Of a DNA stretch of 7,372 bases, positions 1-5,870 are shown piece by piece. The first letter of the stretch is position 1. Every line of letters begins with the position of its first letter. The notes below the pieces were generated by a model. It worked only from the letters and a program-made list of their open reading frames with translations, was not told where the DNA came from and did not search any database. The stretch covers positions 16,145 through 23,516 of the forward strand of contig MHFM01000070.1 of the NCBI GenBank assembly GCA_001804205.1. The letters run 5' to 3'. The position numbers and the translations under genes are program-made. Source of the stretch: Omnitrophica bacterium RIFCSPLOWO2_01_FULL_45_10b. Its GTDB lineage: Bacteria > Omnitrophota > Omnitrophia > Omnitrophales > Danuiimicrobiaceae.

Positions 1-887
1 GAGCGATCGGCTTTCAAAAGCGCATCCCAATCCGATCCCCAAATTACTTTGATGATATTCCAGCCTGCTCCACGGAAAGCGCCTTCCAATTCCTGAATAA
101 TTTTCCCATTGCCTCGCACCGGGCCGTCCAATCTCTGCAAATTGCAATTAACAACCCAAACCAAATTATCTAGATTTTCACGTGAGGCCAAAGTAAGCGC
201 GCCTAAAGTCTCTGGCTCATCGGCCTCACCGTCTCCGACAAAACACCAAACGCGCGGCTCTGGGCCTTTCAAAAAACCTCTTGCCTTTAAGTAACGGTTG
301 AAACGCGCTTGATAAATCGAAGTAATAGGGGCAAGGCCCATTGAAACGGAAGGAAATTGCCAAAACTCCGGCATCAAATATGGATGGGGGTACGAGGAAA
401 GCCCGCCACCTTCAGCTAACTCCTGGCGAAAATGATGAAGCAGTTTTGCGTCAAATCTTCTCTCCAAATAAGCGCGGGCGTAATTGCCGGGAGAAGCATG
501 GCCCTGGAAATAAATAAAGTCGGCAACGTTCTTTCCATTTCCGCCCCGAAAGAAATGATTAAATCCTACTTCATACAATGTTGCGCATGAGGCATAAGTG
601 GAAATATGTCCGCCGAGACCTTCGTAAATTCGATTGGCTTTGACGACCATCGCCATTGCGTTCCAACGGATAAAACTTTTAATCCGGCGTTCAAGTTCGC
701 GGTCTCCCGGATAAGGCACTTCCTTTTCTACGGGGATTGTGTTGAGGTAAGGAGTATTGACCGGCGAATATTCCGTTGATGCTGAGATTTTTATGTTCGG
801 CTTCAAATCGGTTTTCTCAGTCACGGAAACGGTCCTATTGCGACTTCCAATTTTAGAAGTCTGCTTGTTTCGCCTCTTTGTTTTCAC
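1..887 (-). CDS. aceE: Pyruvate dehydrogenase E1 component, homodimeric AceE type (N-terminal 295 residues, partial)
   Basis: This is the thiamine-diphosphate E1 enzyme that decarboxylates pyruvate and transfers the acetyl group to lipoyl-E2 in the cytoplasm. Translated from the minus strand it shows the family blocks in order: NTIPVEKEVPYPGDRELERR (about 49-68), YFQGHASPGNYARA, GLSSYPHP-LMPEFWQFPSVSMGL, the ThDP motif GDGEADEPE (218-226) with its partner NCN (247-249), and LDGPVRGNGKIIQELEG. The order and spacing match E. coli AceE, where GDG begins near 229. The gene is cut by the window edge, not broken; no in-frame stop occurs. There is no in-frame ATG. I chose GTG at 887 because AGGTG lies five bases upstream; GTG at 824, with AGGA about nine bases upstream, is an alternative. 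Oddly, the first 47 residues are Lys/Arg/Ser/Thr-rich and do not resemble the helical N-terminal arm of usual AceE proteins. It is divergent from the lipoate ligase gene. Confidence 0.96.
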   Translation of the reverse strand, partial: MKTKRRNKQTSKIGSRNRTVSVTEKTDLKPNIKISASTEYSPVNTPYLNTIPVEKEVPYPGDRELERRIKSFIRWNAMAMVVKANRIYEGLGGHISTYASCATLYEVGFNHFFRGGNGKNVADFIYFQGHASPGNYARAYLERRFDAKLLHHFRQELAEGGGLSSYPHPYLMPEFWQFPSVSMGLAPITSIYQARFNRYLKARGFLKGPEPRVWCFVGDGEADEPETLGALTLASRENLDNLVWVVNCNLQRLDGPVRGNGKIIQELEGAFRGAGWNIIKVIWGSDWDALLKADR

Positions 888-935
888 TTTTGCACCTGAA
901 AGGATAACAAACTCTCTGTTTTTTTAAGGTGTTAC

Positions 936-964
936 TCTATAAAGATTTTCTTGCATCGGGTCAA
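936..964 (-). promoter_or_regulatory. Sigma-70-type promoter of aceE
   Basis: On the minus strand TTGACC (959-964) and TATAGA (936-941) are separated by exactly 17 bases. This predicts a transcript start near 929 and a leader of about 40 bases before the GTG start. The -35 box is 5/6 and the -10 box 4/6 of consensus. The TTGACC box is shared with the kinase promoter at 5708-5735. Confidence 0.65.
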
Positions 965-974
965 CCGCTATTTC

Positions 975-1019
975 AAAGCAACGCTTTTTTAAAGTAAAAC
1001 TTTACACAAAGCGGTTTGT
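975..1019. repeat. Three tandem small dyads in the aceE/ligase spacer, possible operator array
   Basis: Three consecutive inverted repeats are visible: AAAGC-AAC-GCTTT (975-987), AAAGT-AAA-ACTTT (991-1003) and ACAAA-GCGG-TTTGT (1006-1019). Their centres are about 16 bp apart. The first two share the form AAAGY-N3-RCTTT. They lie directly upstream of the aceE -35 box and about 50-90 bases upstream of the ligase promoter candidate, where an activator or a shared regulator could bind. Chance palindromes are common in AT-rich spacers, so the role is inferred. Confidence 0.4.
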
Positions 1020-1064
1020 CCTGAATTTGTAGACCTTTTTTCATTGTTGAAATCGAACGAGAAG

Positions 1065-1098
1065 TTGACTTTTCTCGCCGGTAGGAGTTTGGTATGAT
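1065..1098 (+). promoter_or_regulatory. Candidate promoter of the ligase gene (extended -10)
   Basis: TGGTATGAT (1090-1098) is an extended -10 element: TG, one base, then TATGAT, 5/6 of consensus. A TTGACT box lies at 1065-1070, but the 22-base spacer is too long for a normal -35, so recognition would rest on the extended -10. Transcription would start near 1105, leaving only about 12 bases before the ligase ATG and no Shine-Dalgarno. This conflicts with the mini-cistron reading of the same bases; only one of the two is likely right. Confidence 0.35.
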
Positions 1099-1120
1099 GT
1101 ATTATATCGTAATTTTATGA
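1094..1120 (+). CDS. Possible eight-codon leader mini-cistron (MMYYIVIL) coupled to the ligase gene
   Basis: ATG ATG at 1094-1099 opens a frame of eight codons that stops at TGA 1118-1120, overlapping the ligase start as ATGA (1117-1120). AGGAG at 1083-1087 is a strong Shine-Dalgarno six bases before the first ATG, while the ligase ATG has no ribosome site of its own at a usable distance. If the transcript starts upstream of 1080, ribosomes would load here and re-initiate on the ligase. The same bases contain a possible -10 box, so the call is tentative. Confidence 0.3.
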   Translation: MMYYIVIL

Positions 1121-1836
1121 AATATACAGACTTAACTTTTATGACGCCGGAACATAATTTAGCCTGTGATGAGGCGCTTCTAGACGTGTGCGAAGACGGC
1201 TATCCCCATGAAATTCTAAGATTCTGGGAGCCGACACAGTTTTTCGTAGTCGTGGGATATTCGGGCAAAATTCGTTCGGAGGTAAATTTATCTTCCTGCC
1301 AAAAAAGCGCAATTCCAATTTTGAGACGCTCTTCAGGCGGCGGAACCATTCTGCAAGGACCAGGTTGCCTCAATTTCTCACTGATTTTAAGGATCGAAAA
1401 TTCACATAAACTCAGCCGAATTACCGAAACCAACTCGTACATTATGGAGCGGCACAAAGAAGCATTGCAGCCGCTTGTGGCAAGTAAAATTGGAGTGGAA
1501 GGCTTTAGCGATCTCGCCTTGAACACATTGAAATTCTCAGGCAATGCACAACGGCGAAAGCGACACGTTCTCCTTTTTCATGGTACCTTTTTACTGGATT
1601 TCGACATTTCAGTCATTGAAAAATTCATTCCTCTCCCTTCACGCCGACCTTCTTACCGAGGAAACCGAGTGCACAAGAACTTTTTAACGAATATAAACGT
1701 CCCCTCGCAAAAAATTAAAGAAGCGCTTCAAAATTCATGGAATGCACGCGAGCGGCTGGAACAAATACCTTATGAGGAAATCGAGCAGCTTGCTAAGGCT
1801 CGTTACAAAACGGATGATTGGAATTTTAAATTTTAG
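1117..1836 (+). CDS. Lipoate-protein ligase A / octanoyltransferase family protein
   Basis: This is a BPL/LplA/LipB-fold enzyme that attaches lipoyl or octanoyl groups to lysines of lipoyl domains such as pyruvate dehydrogenase E2. Evidence: NLACDEALL near the N-terminus (14-22), RRSSGGGTILQGPGCLNFSL (70-89, the acyl-adenylate-binding loop), and KFSGNAQ (139-145) followed by HGTFLL, where K139 aligns with the catalytic lysine of LplA. At 239 residues it lacks the C-terminal accessory domain of E. coli LplA (338 residues). It may therefore be a transferase, or a ligase needing a separate subunit. All its cysteines (17, 25, 61, 84) precede the lysine motif. The symbol is left open because LplA, LipM and LplJ subtypes cannot be told apart here. 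It is divergent from aceE, whose E2 partner is the likely substrate. Its stop lies 24 bases from the convergent PocR-GAF gene, with no terminator between. Confidence 0.88.
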   Translation: MKYTDLTFMTPEHNLACDEALLDVCEDGYPHEILRFWEPTQFFVVVGYSGKIRSEVNLSSCQKSAIPILRRSSGGGTILQGPGCLNFSLILRIENSHKLSRITETNSYIMERHKEALQPLVASKIGVEGFSDLALNTLKFSGNAQRRKRHVLLFHGTFLLDFDISVIEKFIPLPSRRPSYRGNRVHKNFLTNINVPSQKIKEALQNSWNARERLEQIPYEEIEQLAKARYKTDDWNFKF

Positions 1837-1860
1837 TACTTGCGAGAGGAAGTTACGACT

Positions 1861-2907
1861 TCAATTGACACTAGTTCTGGCAAGAGCGACGCTTGCAAGT
1901 TTTCCAAGCTGATCAAGCAAAAGAAGATTGTTCTGATTAAACCGTTTATTGGCAGACATTGTGTTCAGGCAAAAAACGCCTAGAATTTTTTCCTGAAACC
2001 TTAGCGGAACAACGATAGAAGCTTTAATCTTTGGCCGCTTGAGCCTCTCTGCAGGGACTGTGCTGTCTCCATATGGCCCAATAAGAACAGGTTTTTTTTG
2101 AGAGGCAACCCATCCAGCAACTCCTCTGCTTACAGGCATGCGTCTTTTTTTTAGGATTTCAGATGGAATACCACGTGCTAATTTGATAAAGAAATTCTTC
2201 TCACTTTCGTCAACAAGTAACACAGAACCAGAATCAGCGTGCACGACATGGCTGGCGATATCCAAAAGGCAGTTCACGAGCAAACGTAAGTAGGTAGCCG
2301 AGAAAAACTCTTGGCCCCGGCCCTGAACCGTAAGAAACCCGGGAAGCAAGCGCTCAAGTTCTTCTCGTTGATAAGCAAGGCGAACGAGATATTGAGTAAG
2401 TTCTTGGAGAAAATCAATCATGACACGGATTCCGCTAGGAGAAAAAACTTTTACTTCGTAAATCCGGTCCAGAAAAATTTTAGGGTCAATATTCTGCCGC
2501 TCGCAAATCATCCTATAGGTTTTATCATCCTCTCGTTTTCCGACAAGGAGTGGGCCGACAACAATGACACCAATTGTTTTTTCATTACACCAAATCGGCA
2601 AAGAAAAATAACTTAAACCGTGCGGACATTTGTAAGCGCTTTCTTTTTGCTGAAACCAATTTTGGAATGCTTTAACCGTGCAATCAACTGGGCTTGTCCT
2701 GGGAGATGTTCGGTACTGTGCGAAGTCGGAGCAGGAGTTACTGACCTTGCTGGGAATGGTGGTGAGGCTGGTACCGGAAGGTTCTATCAGACAAAGGTTG
2801 GTACCAATAATCTCGGCAAATAAGTTCTGAATCTTTTGCCACTGCTTCAGATCAAGCAGCTGCCGTACCGAGATTTCTTCCATCCCTTGATGAGATTTTG
2901 AAGGCAC
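1861..2907 (-). CDS. PocR-GAF sensory protein without output domain
   Basis: This 348-residue soluble protein has an N-terminal PocR-type ligand-binding domain (about 10-178) and a C-terminal GAF domain (about 203-345). The PocR part shows the usual ISVRQLLDLKQWQKIQN opening, cysteines C59, C76 and C94 in CPHGL, and the LPIWCNEKTIGVIVVGPLL block. PocR domains are predicted to sense small organic molecules. The GAF part carries ADSGSVLLVDE and SRGVAGWVASQKKPVL. No kinase, HTH, GGDEF or membrane segment follows, so it may act through protein contacts, perhaps with the GAF kinase encoded upstream. It is the third gene of the minus-strand cluster, 74 bases after the regulator. The start is GTG at 2907, chosen because GGGGA lies eight bases upstream; an in-frame ATG at 2883 has its purine run directly abutting it. 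The ligand is unknown. Confidence 0.85.
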   Translation of the reverse strand: MPSKSHQGMEEISVRQLLDLKQWQKIQNLFAEIIGTNLCLIEPSGTSLTTIPSKVSNSCSDFAQYRTSPRTSPVDCTVKAFQNWFQQKESAYKCPHGLSYFSLPIWCNEKTIGVIVVGPLLVGKREDDKTYRMICERQNIDPKIFLDRIYEVKVFSPSGIRVMIDFLQELTQYLVRLAYQREELERLLPGFLTVQGRGQEFFSATYLRLLVNCLLDIASHVVHADSGSVLLVDESEKNFFIKLARGIPSEILKKRRMPVSRGVAGWVASQKKPVLIGPYGDSTVPAERLKRPKIKASIVVPLRFQEKILGVFCLNTMSANKRFNQNNLLLLDQLGKLASVALARTSVN

Positions 2908-2910
2908 GCG

Positions 2911-2925
2911 CCATGTCCCCGATGG
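2911..2925 (-). promoter_or_regulatory. Ribosome-binding site of the PocR-GAF gene, within a small hairpin
   Basis: The Shine-Dalgarno GGGGA (2916-2920) lies eight bases before the GTG start and supports it. It sits in the loop of a four-pair stem (CCAT/ATGG, 2911-2914 with 2922-2925). The stem is short and may be chance. An out-of-frame ATG at 2914 opens only about 20 codons. Confidence 0.35.
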
Positions 2926-2981
2926 TTAATCTCGCAAAAAATGATTTTTCTTTACACTCAAATTAAACGTACAAACAAGGC

Positions 2982-4346
2982 TTACAAAAGGTGGAACTGC
3001 TTCATTTTGTTGTAGAGCGTCGTCCGATTTATTTTTAAAACCGCGGCGGCCTTCTTTCTATTCCAGCTTGCTTGCTCCAAAGCACGAACAATAATTTTTT
3101 TCTCGGGGTCTTTAAGAATTTCCTTTAACGCACCTTCATTGCTAGAAGGTATATTCATGTTTTCGGTGCTCTTCGCAAAATTTTCCGGAAAAACATTCAG
3201 ATCTAAAATATCACTTTGAGACAATACCACTGCTCGTTCAAGAAAATTTTCCAACTCACGAATATTTCCCGGCCAATCGTAATCCATCAAAGCCTTCATC
3301 GCCTGCTTGCTTATCCCAGTCACATTGCGTCGCATTCTCTCGCTAAACATCTTAAGAAAATACTGGATGAGGGTTGGGATATCTTCCTTGCGTTCCCGAA
3401 GAGGCGGAACATGAATCGTGATGACATTTAACCGATAATAAAGATCTTCTCGGAAATTGCCTCGAGTAATCGCCTCTTGTAAATTGCGATTGGTTGCGGC
3501 AATGATGCGTACGTTAACGCGAATCGTTTTCGTGTCGCCTACCCGTTCAAACACCTTCTGCTGGAGTACCCGCAAGAGCTTGACCTGAAGGTACGGTGGC
3601 AGTGCATCAATTTCATCCAGAATAATCGTGCCGCCATCCGCAAGCTCGAAACGTCCTATTCGGTCCCTAATGGCACTTGTGAAAGCTCCTTTGACATGTC
3701 CAAAAAGTTCACTTTCAAGAAGTTCTCGAGGGATTGCCCCGCAGCTCACCTCTATATATGGCCCGTCCTTGCGTGTCGGGTCACTGTAATGAATGGCTTG
3801 TGCAATCATTCCTTTTCCAGTCCCGCTTTCTCCTTGCAAAAGGACCGTGGTGTCTGTATCGCTAATGGCTTGAATGAGCGAATAAATTTTCTGCATCTTA
3901 GAATCTTCGCCGATCATATTATGAAAACGGCTCAGTTTTTGAGAAAGCATCTGCTTGAGGGATTGGTTTTCTTCTTGAAGTTTTCTCGTATCGAAGATCT
4001 GCTTGATCAAAATTTTGATTTCATCATCATTGATTGGTTTGGTGAGGTAATCACGTGCACCCATTTTCATGGCTTCAACCGCAGTCTCAGTCGTCCCATA
4101 ACCTGTCATCATGATGACCTCGAGACCTGGAAACCGCTCCTTCGACGTCTTGAGGATTTCAACACCGCTGGAATCAGGCAGTCTCATATCCACCAAAGCA
4201 AGATCGAAATCCCGTTCGCTCAATTTGGCGAAGCTTTCTTTGGCATCGCCTGCCATCTGTACATGGTAGCCTTCGAGGCTGAGAACTTCGAAAATGGATT
4301 CGCGAACAAGCTTGTCATCTTCAACAATAAGGATAGAGTTTGGCAT
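2982..4346 (-). CDS. NtrC-family sigma-54-dependent response regulator
   Basis: This 454-residue activator has three parts. The receiver (1-120) has E9-D10-D11, phospho-acceptor D53, T81 and K103. The AAA+ domain (about 141-380) has Walker A GESGTGKG (172-179), the sigma-54 contact loop GAFTSA (220-225), Walker B TIILDE (240-245) and FREDLYYRL. A Fis-type helix-turn-helix (about 405-454) ends in WNRKKAAAVLKINRTTLYNK. Phosphorylated by its kinase, it should oligomerise and open sigma-54 promoters. Departures from consensus are GAFTSA for GAFTGA, glycine after the Walker A lysine where glutamate is usual, and DEIDALP for DEIGELP. AAGG six bases before the ATG serves as ribosome site. The kinase stop lies 11 bases upstream, so the two are co-transcribed. 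It resembles PrsR-type regulators of exosortase loci in size and layout; that identity is inferred. Confidence 0.95.
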   Translation of the reverse strand: MPNSILIVEDDKLVRESIFEVLSLEGYHVQMAGDAKESFAKLSERDFDLALVDMRLPDSSGVEILKTSKERFPGLEVIMMTGYGTTETAVEAMKMGARDYLTKPINDDEIKILIKQIFDTRKLQEENQSLKQMLSQKLSRFHNMIGEDSKMQKIYSLIQAISDTDTTVLLQGESGTGKGMIAQAIHYSDPTRKDGPYIEVSCGAIPRELLESELFGHVKGAFTSAIRDRIGRFELADGGTIILDEIDALPPYLQVKLLRVLQQKVFERVGDTKTIRVNVRIIAATNRNLQEAITRGNFREDLYYRLNVITIHVPPLRERKEDIPTLIQYFLKMFSERMRRNVTGISKQAMKALMDYDWPGNIRELENFLERAVVLSQSDILDLNVFPENFAKSTENMNIPSSNEGALKEILKDPEKKIIVRALEQASWNRKKAAAVLKINRTTLYNKMKQFHLL

Positions 4347-4357
4347 AAAGCCTTTTC

Positions 4358-5581
4358 TTAATTTTTACAAGGAAGCGTAATAATAAACCGCGTCCCTTCA
4401 CGTTCACTGCTTCCTAAACAGATTTGACCGCCACACTTTTGAATAATTTCCCGGCAAATTGTAAGACCAATGCCGGTTCCTTGACCATTGTCTTTGGTCG
4501 TAAAAAATGGTTCAAACACACTCCCCTTGATTCCTTCCGGGATCCCATGCCCTGAATCACTGACGCTGATTATTATTTGTTGACCTTCCCTCTTGGTCGC
4601 GATGGTAATCGTGCCAATACCATTCATTGCGTGATGTGCATTCTGAAAAAGATTTTGAAAAACACTTCTTAAGCCGCAATCTTCCACAAGCAAAGGACTT
4701 TCAAAAAATTCTTTTTCAAATGTAATCTGTTCAAAAGAGGAATCTTGATGAGTGGTAGTGATCGTTTCATCGATAAGAAAATGCAGTTCTTCTTCATGAG
4801 CTCTCACCTTCGCAGTTGTGCGAGAAAGCTCAAGAAGACCTCGAATTACTTGAATGGAGCGTCTCACTCCTCGCTTTGCTTTTAATAAATATTCACGTGC
4901 GGGGGTTTCTGGAGTAATTTGATCTAAAGCCAAATTGATAAACCGCCGGATTGCATCGAGCGGGTTCGTTAGTTCGTGGGCAAGTTGCGATGCGAGTTTT
5001 CCGAGAGAAACGAATGATTCTTGCTGCTTTAATTTCTCTTTCAAATCACTGATCGTTTGACTAAGTTCTTGATTTTCTTTACGAAGACGGGTTTCGGTTC
5101 TGACATTTTCATAAGCAATAGCAACGTGATTCGAAAAAGTTTGTGCACGTATTAGATCTTCTTCATTAAATGGACGGAGGTTTTCTCGTTCCGTAATGTT
5201 GATCACACCAAGCAACTTATTCCCTGCAATGATTGGCAATGATAAAAAGGAAAAAGAGTGGTACGAAAAATTTCTGTTGGTTTCCCGGAATCTCGTATCC
5301 GTACGAATATCTTTGACCAGAATCGGTGTGCCATTTTCAGCAACCCAGCCTGCGATCCCCTCGCGCAACTTAATGGTTAAGTTCTGGATTCGGTCCCGGG
5401 CAGAACCGCGTGCAGCTTCTAAAACGAGCTCCTTCGAATATTCATTCCAGGCCAAAAAGGAGCCGGAATTCGCATCGGCAAGAACTAAGATGGAATCGAG
5501 GGCGAAATCAATAAATAACGAAGGGTTGGAAAAGGAATGCAGTGCTGCTGAACATTCTGCCATTAAGGAAGGGATTTGCAT
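4358..5581 (-). CDS. Soluble GAF-domain sensor histidine kinase (NtrB-like)
   Basis: This cytoplasmic kinase is predicted to phosphorylate the NtrC-type regulator that follows it by 11 bases. With the start at 5581 it has 407 residues: GAF domain (about 5-158), charged coiled coil (160-190), HisKA with the H box AHELTNP (phospho-acceptor H202), and a HATPase with N box NLFQNAHHAM (310-319, N314), G1 SDSGHGIP (341-348), F box FEPFFTTK (356-363) and G2 GQGTGIGL (366-373). There is no membrane segment, so the signal is internal or delivered by a partner. The reading frame opens at ATG 5719, but that codon lies inside the promoter at 5708-5735 and cannot be translated from it. ATG 5581 has AAGGGA eight bases upstream and begins right at the GAF domain. 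ATG 5626 is a weaker alternative, with AGG only about three bases away. Confidence 0.93.
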   Translation of the reverse strand: MQIPSLMAECSAALHSFSNPSLFIDFALDSILVLADANSGSFLAWNEYSKELVLEAARGSARDRIQNLTIKLREGIAGWVAENGTPILVKDIRTDTRFRETNRNFSYHSFSFLSLPIIAGNKLLGVINITERENLRPFNEEDLIRAQTFSNHVAIAYENVRTETRLRKENQELSQTISDLKEKLKQQESFVSLGKLASQLAHELTNPLDAIRRFINLALDQITPETPAREYLLKAKRGVRRSIQVIRGLLELSRTTAKVRAHEEELHFLIDETITTTHQDSSFEQITFEKEFFESPLLVEDCGLRSVFQNLFQNAHHAMNGIGTITIATKREGQQIIISVSDSGHGIPEGIKGSVFEPFFTTKDNGQGTGIGLTICREIIQKCGGQICLGSSEREGTRFIITLPCKN

Positions 5582-5589
5582 ATGTCCGA

Positions 5590-5595
5590 TCCCTT
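5590..5595 (-). promoter_or_regulatory. Ribosome-binding site deciding the kinase start
   Basis: AAGGGA on the minus strand lies eight bases before ATG 5581. It favours this codon over ATG 5626, whose AGG is only about three bases away, and over ATG 5719, which sits in the promoter. Confidence 0.5.
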
Positions 5596-5675
5596 GAGTT
5601 TTGGCAGGATACAAAAGTGGCTTCATGGACCTGGGAAGATTAAAGTACCGCGTTCTCGCTTTCTGCAGCTCTGGG

Positions 5676-5693
5676 CTACTATCTCTACTATCT
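5676..5693. repeat. Perfect tandem 9-bp repeat in the kinase leader
   Basis: CTACTATCT occurs twice without a gap. On the transcribed strand it reads AGATAGTAG twice, beginning about 8 bases after the predicted transcript start. It could be a direct-repeat operator or a chance duplication; read in the long kinase frame it would encode DSRDSS. Confidence 0.45.
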
Positions 5694-5707
5694 AAAGAGT
5701 GGGGCAG

Positions 5708-5735
5708 AGTATACCACATAGTAATTTTAGGTCAA
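5708..5735 (-). promoter_or_regulatory. Strong sigma-70-type promoter of the kinase-regulator-PocR cluster
   Basis: On the minus strand TTGACC (5730-5735) and TATACT (5708-5713) are 16 bases apart, with TGG directly before the -10 box (5714-5716) giving an extended -10. Transcription should start near 5701, leaving a leader of about 120 bases to the preferred ATG at 5581. The promoter covers ATG 5719 of the longest open frame. Confidence 0.72.
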
Positions 5736-5775
5736 TCCCTTTTTATTTGTAGTTTTTTATAGACAAATAAGCGAG

Positions 5776-5830
5776 AAAGCATGCCCAATATGTTTAAAAA
5801 AATAAACCCCTCCTGCTTCAAACATGCTTT
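5776..5830. repeat. Long-loop inverted repeat between the TPR gene and the kinase promoter
   Basis: AAAGCATG (5776-5783) is matched by CATGCTTT (5823-5830) around a 39-base loop that holds a smaller GTTTA/TAAAC pair. It lies about 40-95 bases past the TPR gene stop. In the direction of that gene the second arm is not followed by a clean T run, so it is a poor intrinsic terminator. The T run (5828-5833) follows only on the plus strand, where no gene ends. Otherwise I see no gene in 5736-5870. Confidence 0.25.
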
Positions 5831-5870
5831 TTTCTGACACATGATCGATCTTTTAAAAACGGGCTACCTA

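Noticed and set aside
109..294. 61-residue plus-strand open frame
   Set aside because: It lies opposite the ThDP-binding region of aceE, whose frame is strongly conserved.
741..887. Frameshift explaining the unusual AceE N-terminus
   Set aside because: The other two minus-strand frames here contain stops and no trace of the usual helical arm.
1200..1544. 114-residue open frame on the minus strand inside the ligase gene
   Set aside because: It is antisense to a well-supported enzyme frame, shows no domain and has no ribosome site; the same holds for the open frames opposite the PocR, regulator, kinase and TPR genes.
1837..1860. Bidirectional terminator between the convergent ligase and PocR genes
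   Set aside because: Only 24 bases separate the stops, and they hold no GC-rich stem or T run.
2905..2920. Possible sigma-54 promoter (TGGCGCGTGCC) before the PocR gene
   Set aside because: The GC element is not at the required ten-base distance from GG, and the site would overlap the start codon. By eye I found no good TGGCAC-N5-TTGC match in any spacer of the window.
2908..2981. Separate promoter for the PocR gene
   Set aside because: Only weak TTGTTT/TAAAGA and TTGTAA/TAATTT pairings are present; read-through from the regulator gene is simpler, though an internal promoter cannot be excluded.
5776..5834. Intrinsic terminator after the TPR gene
   Set aside because: The stem has a 39-base loop and the T run follows only on the strand where no gene ends.
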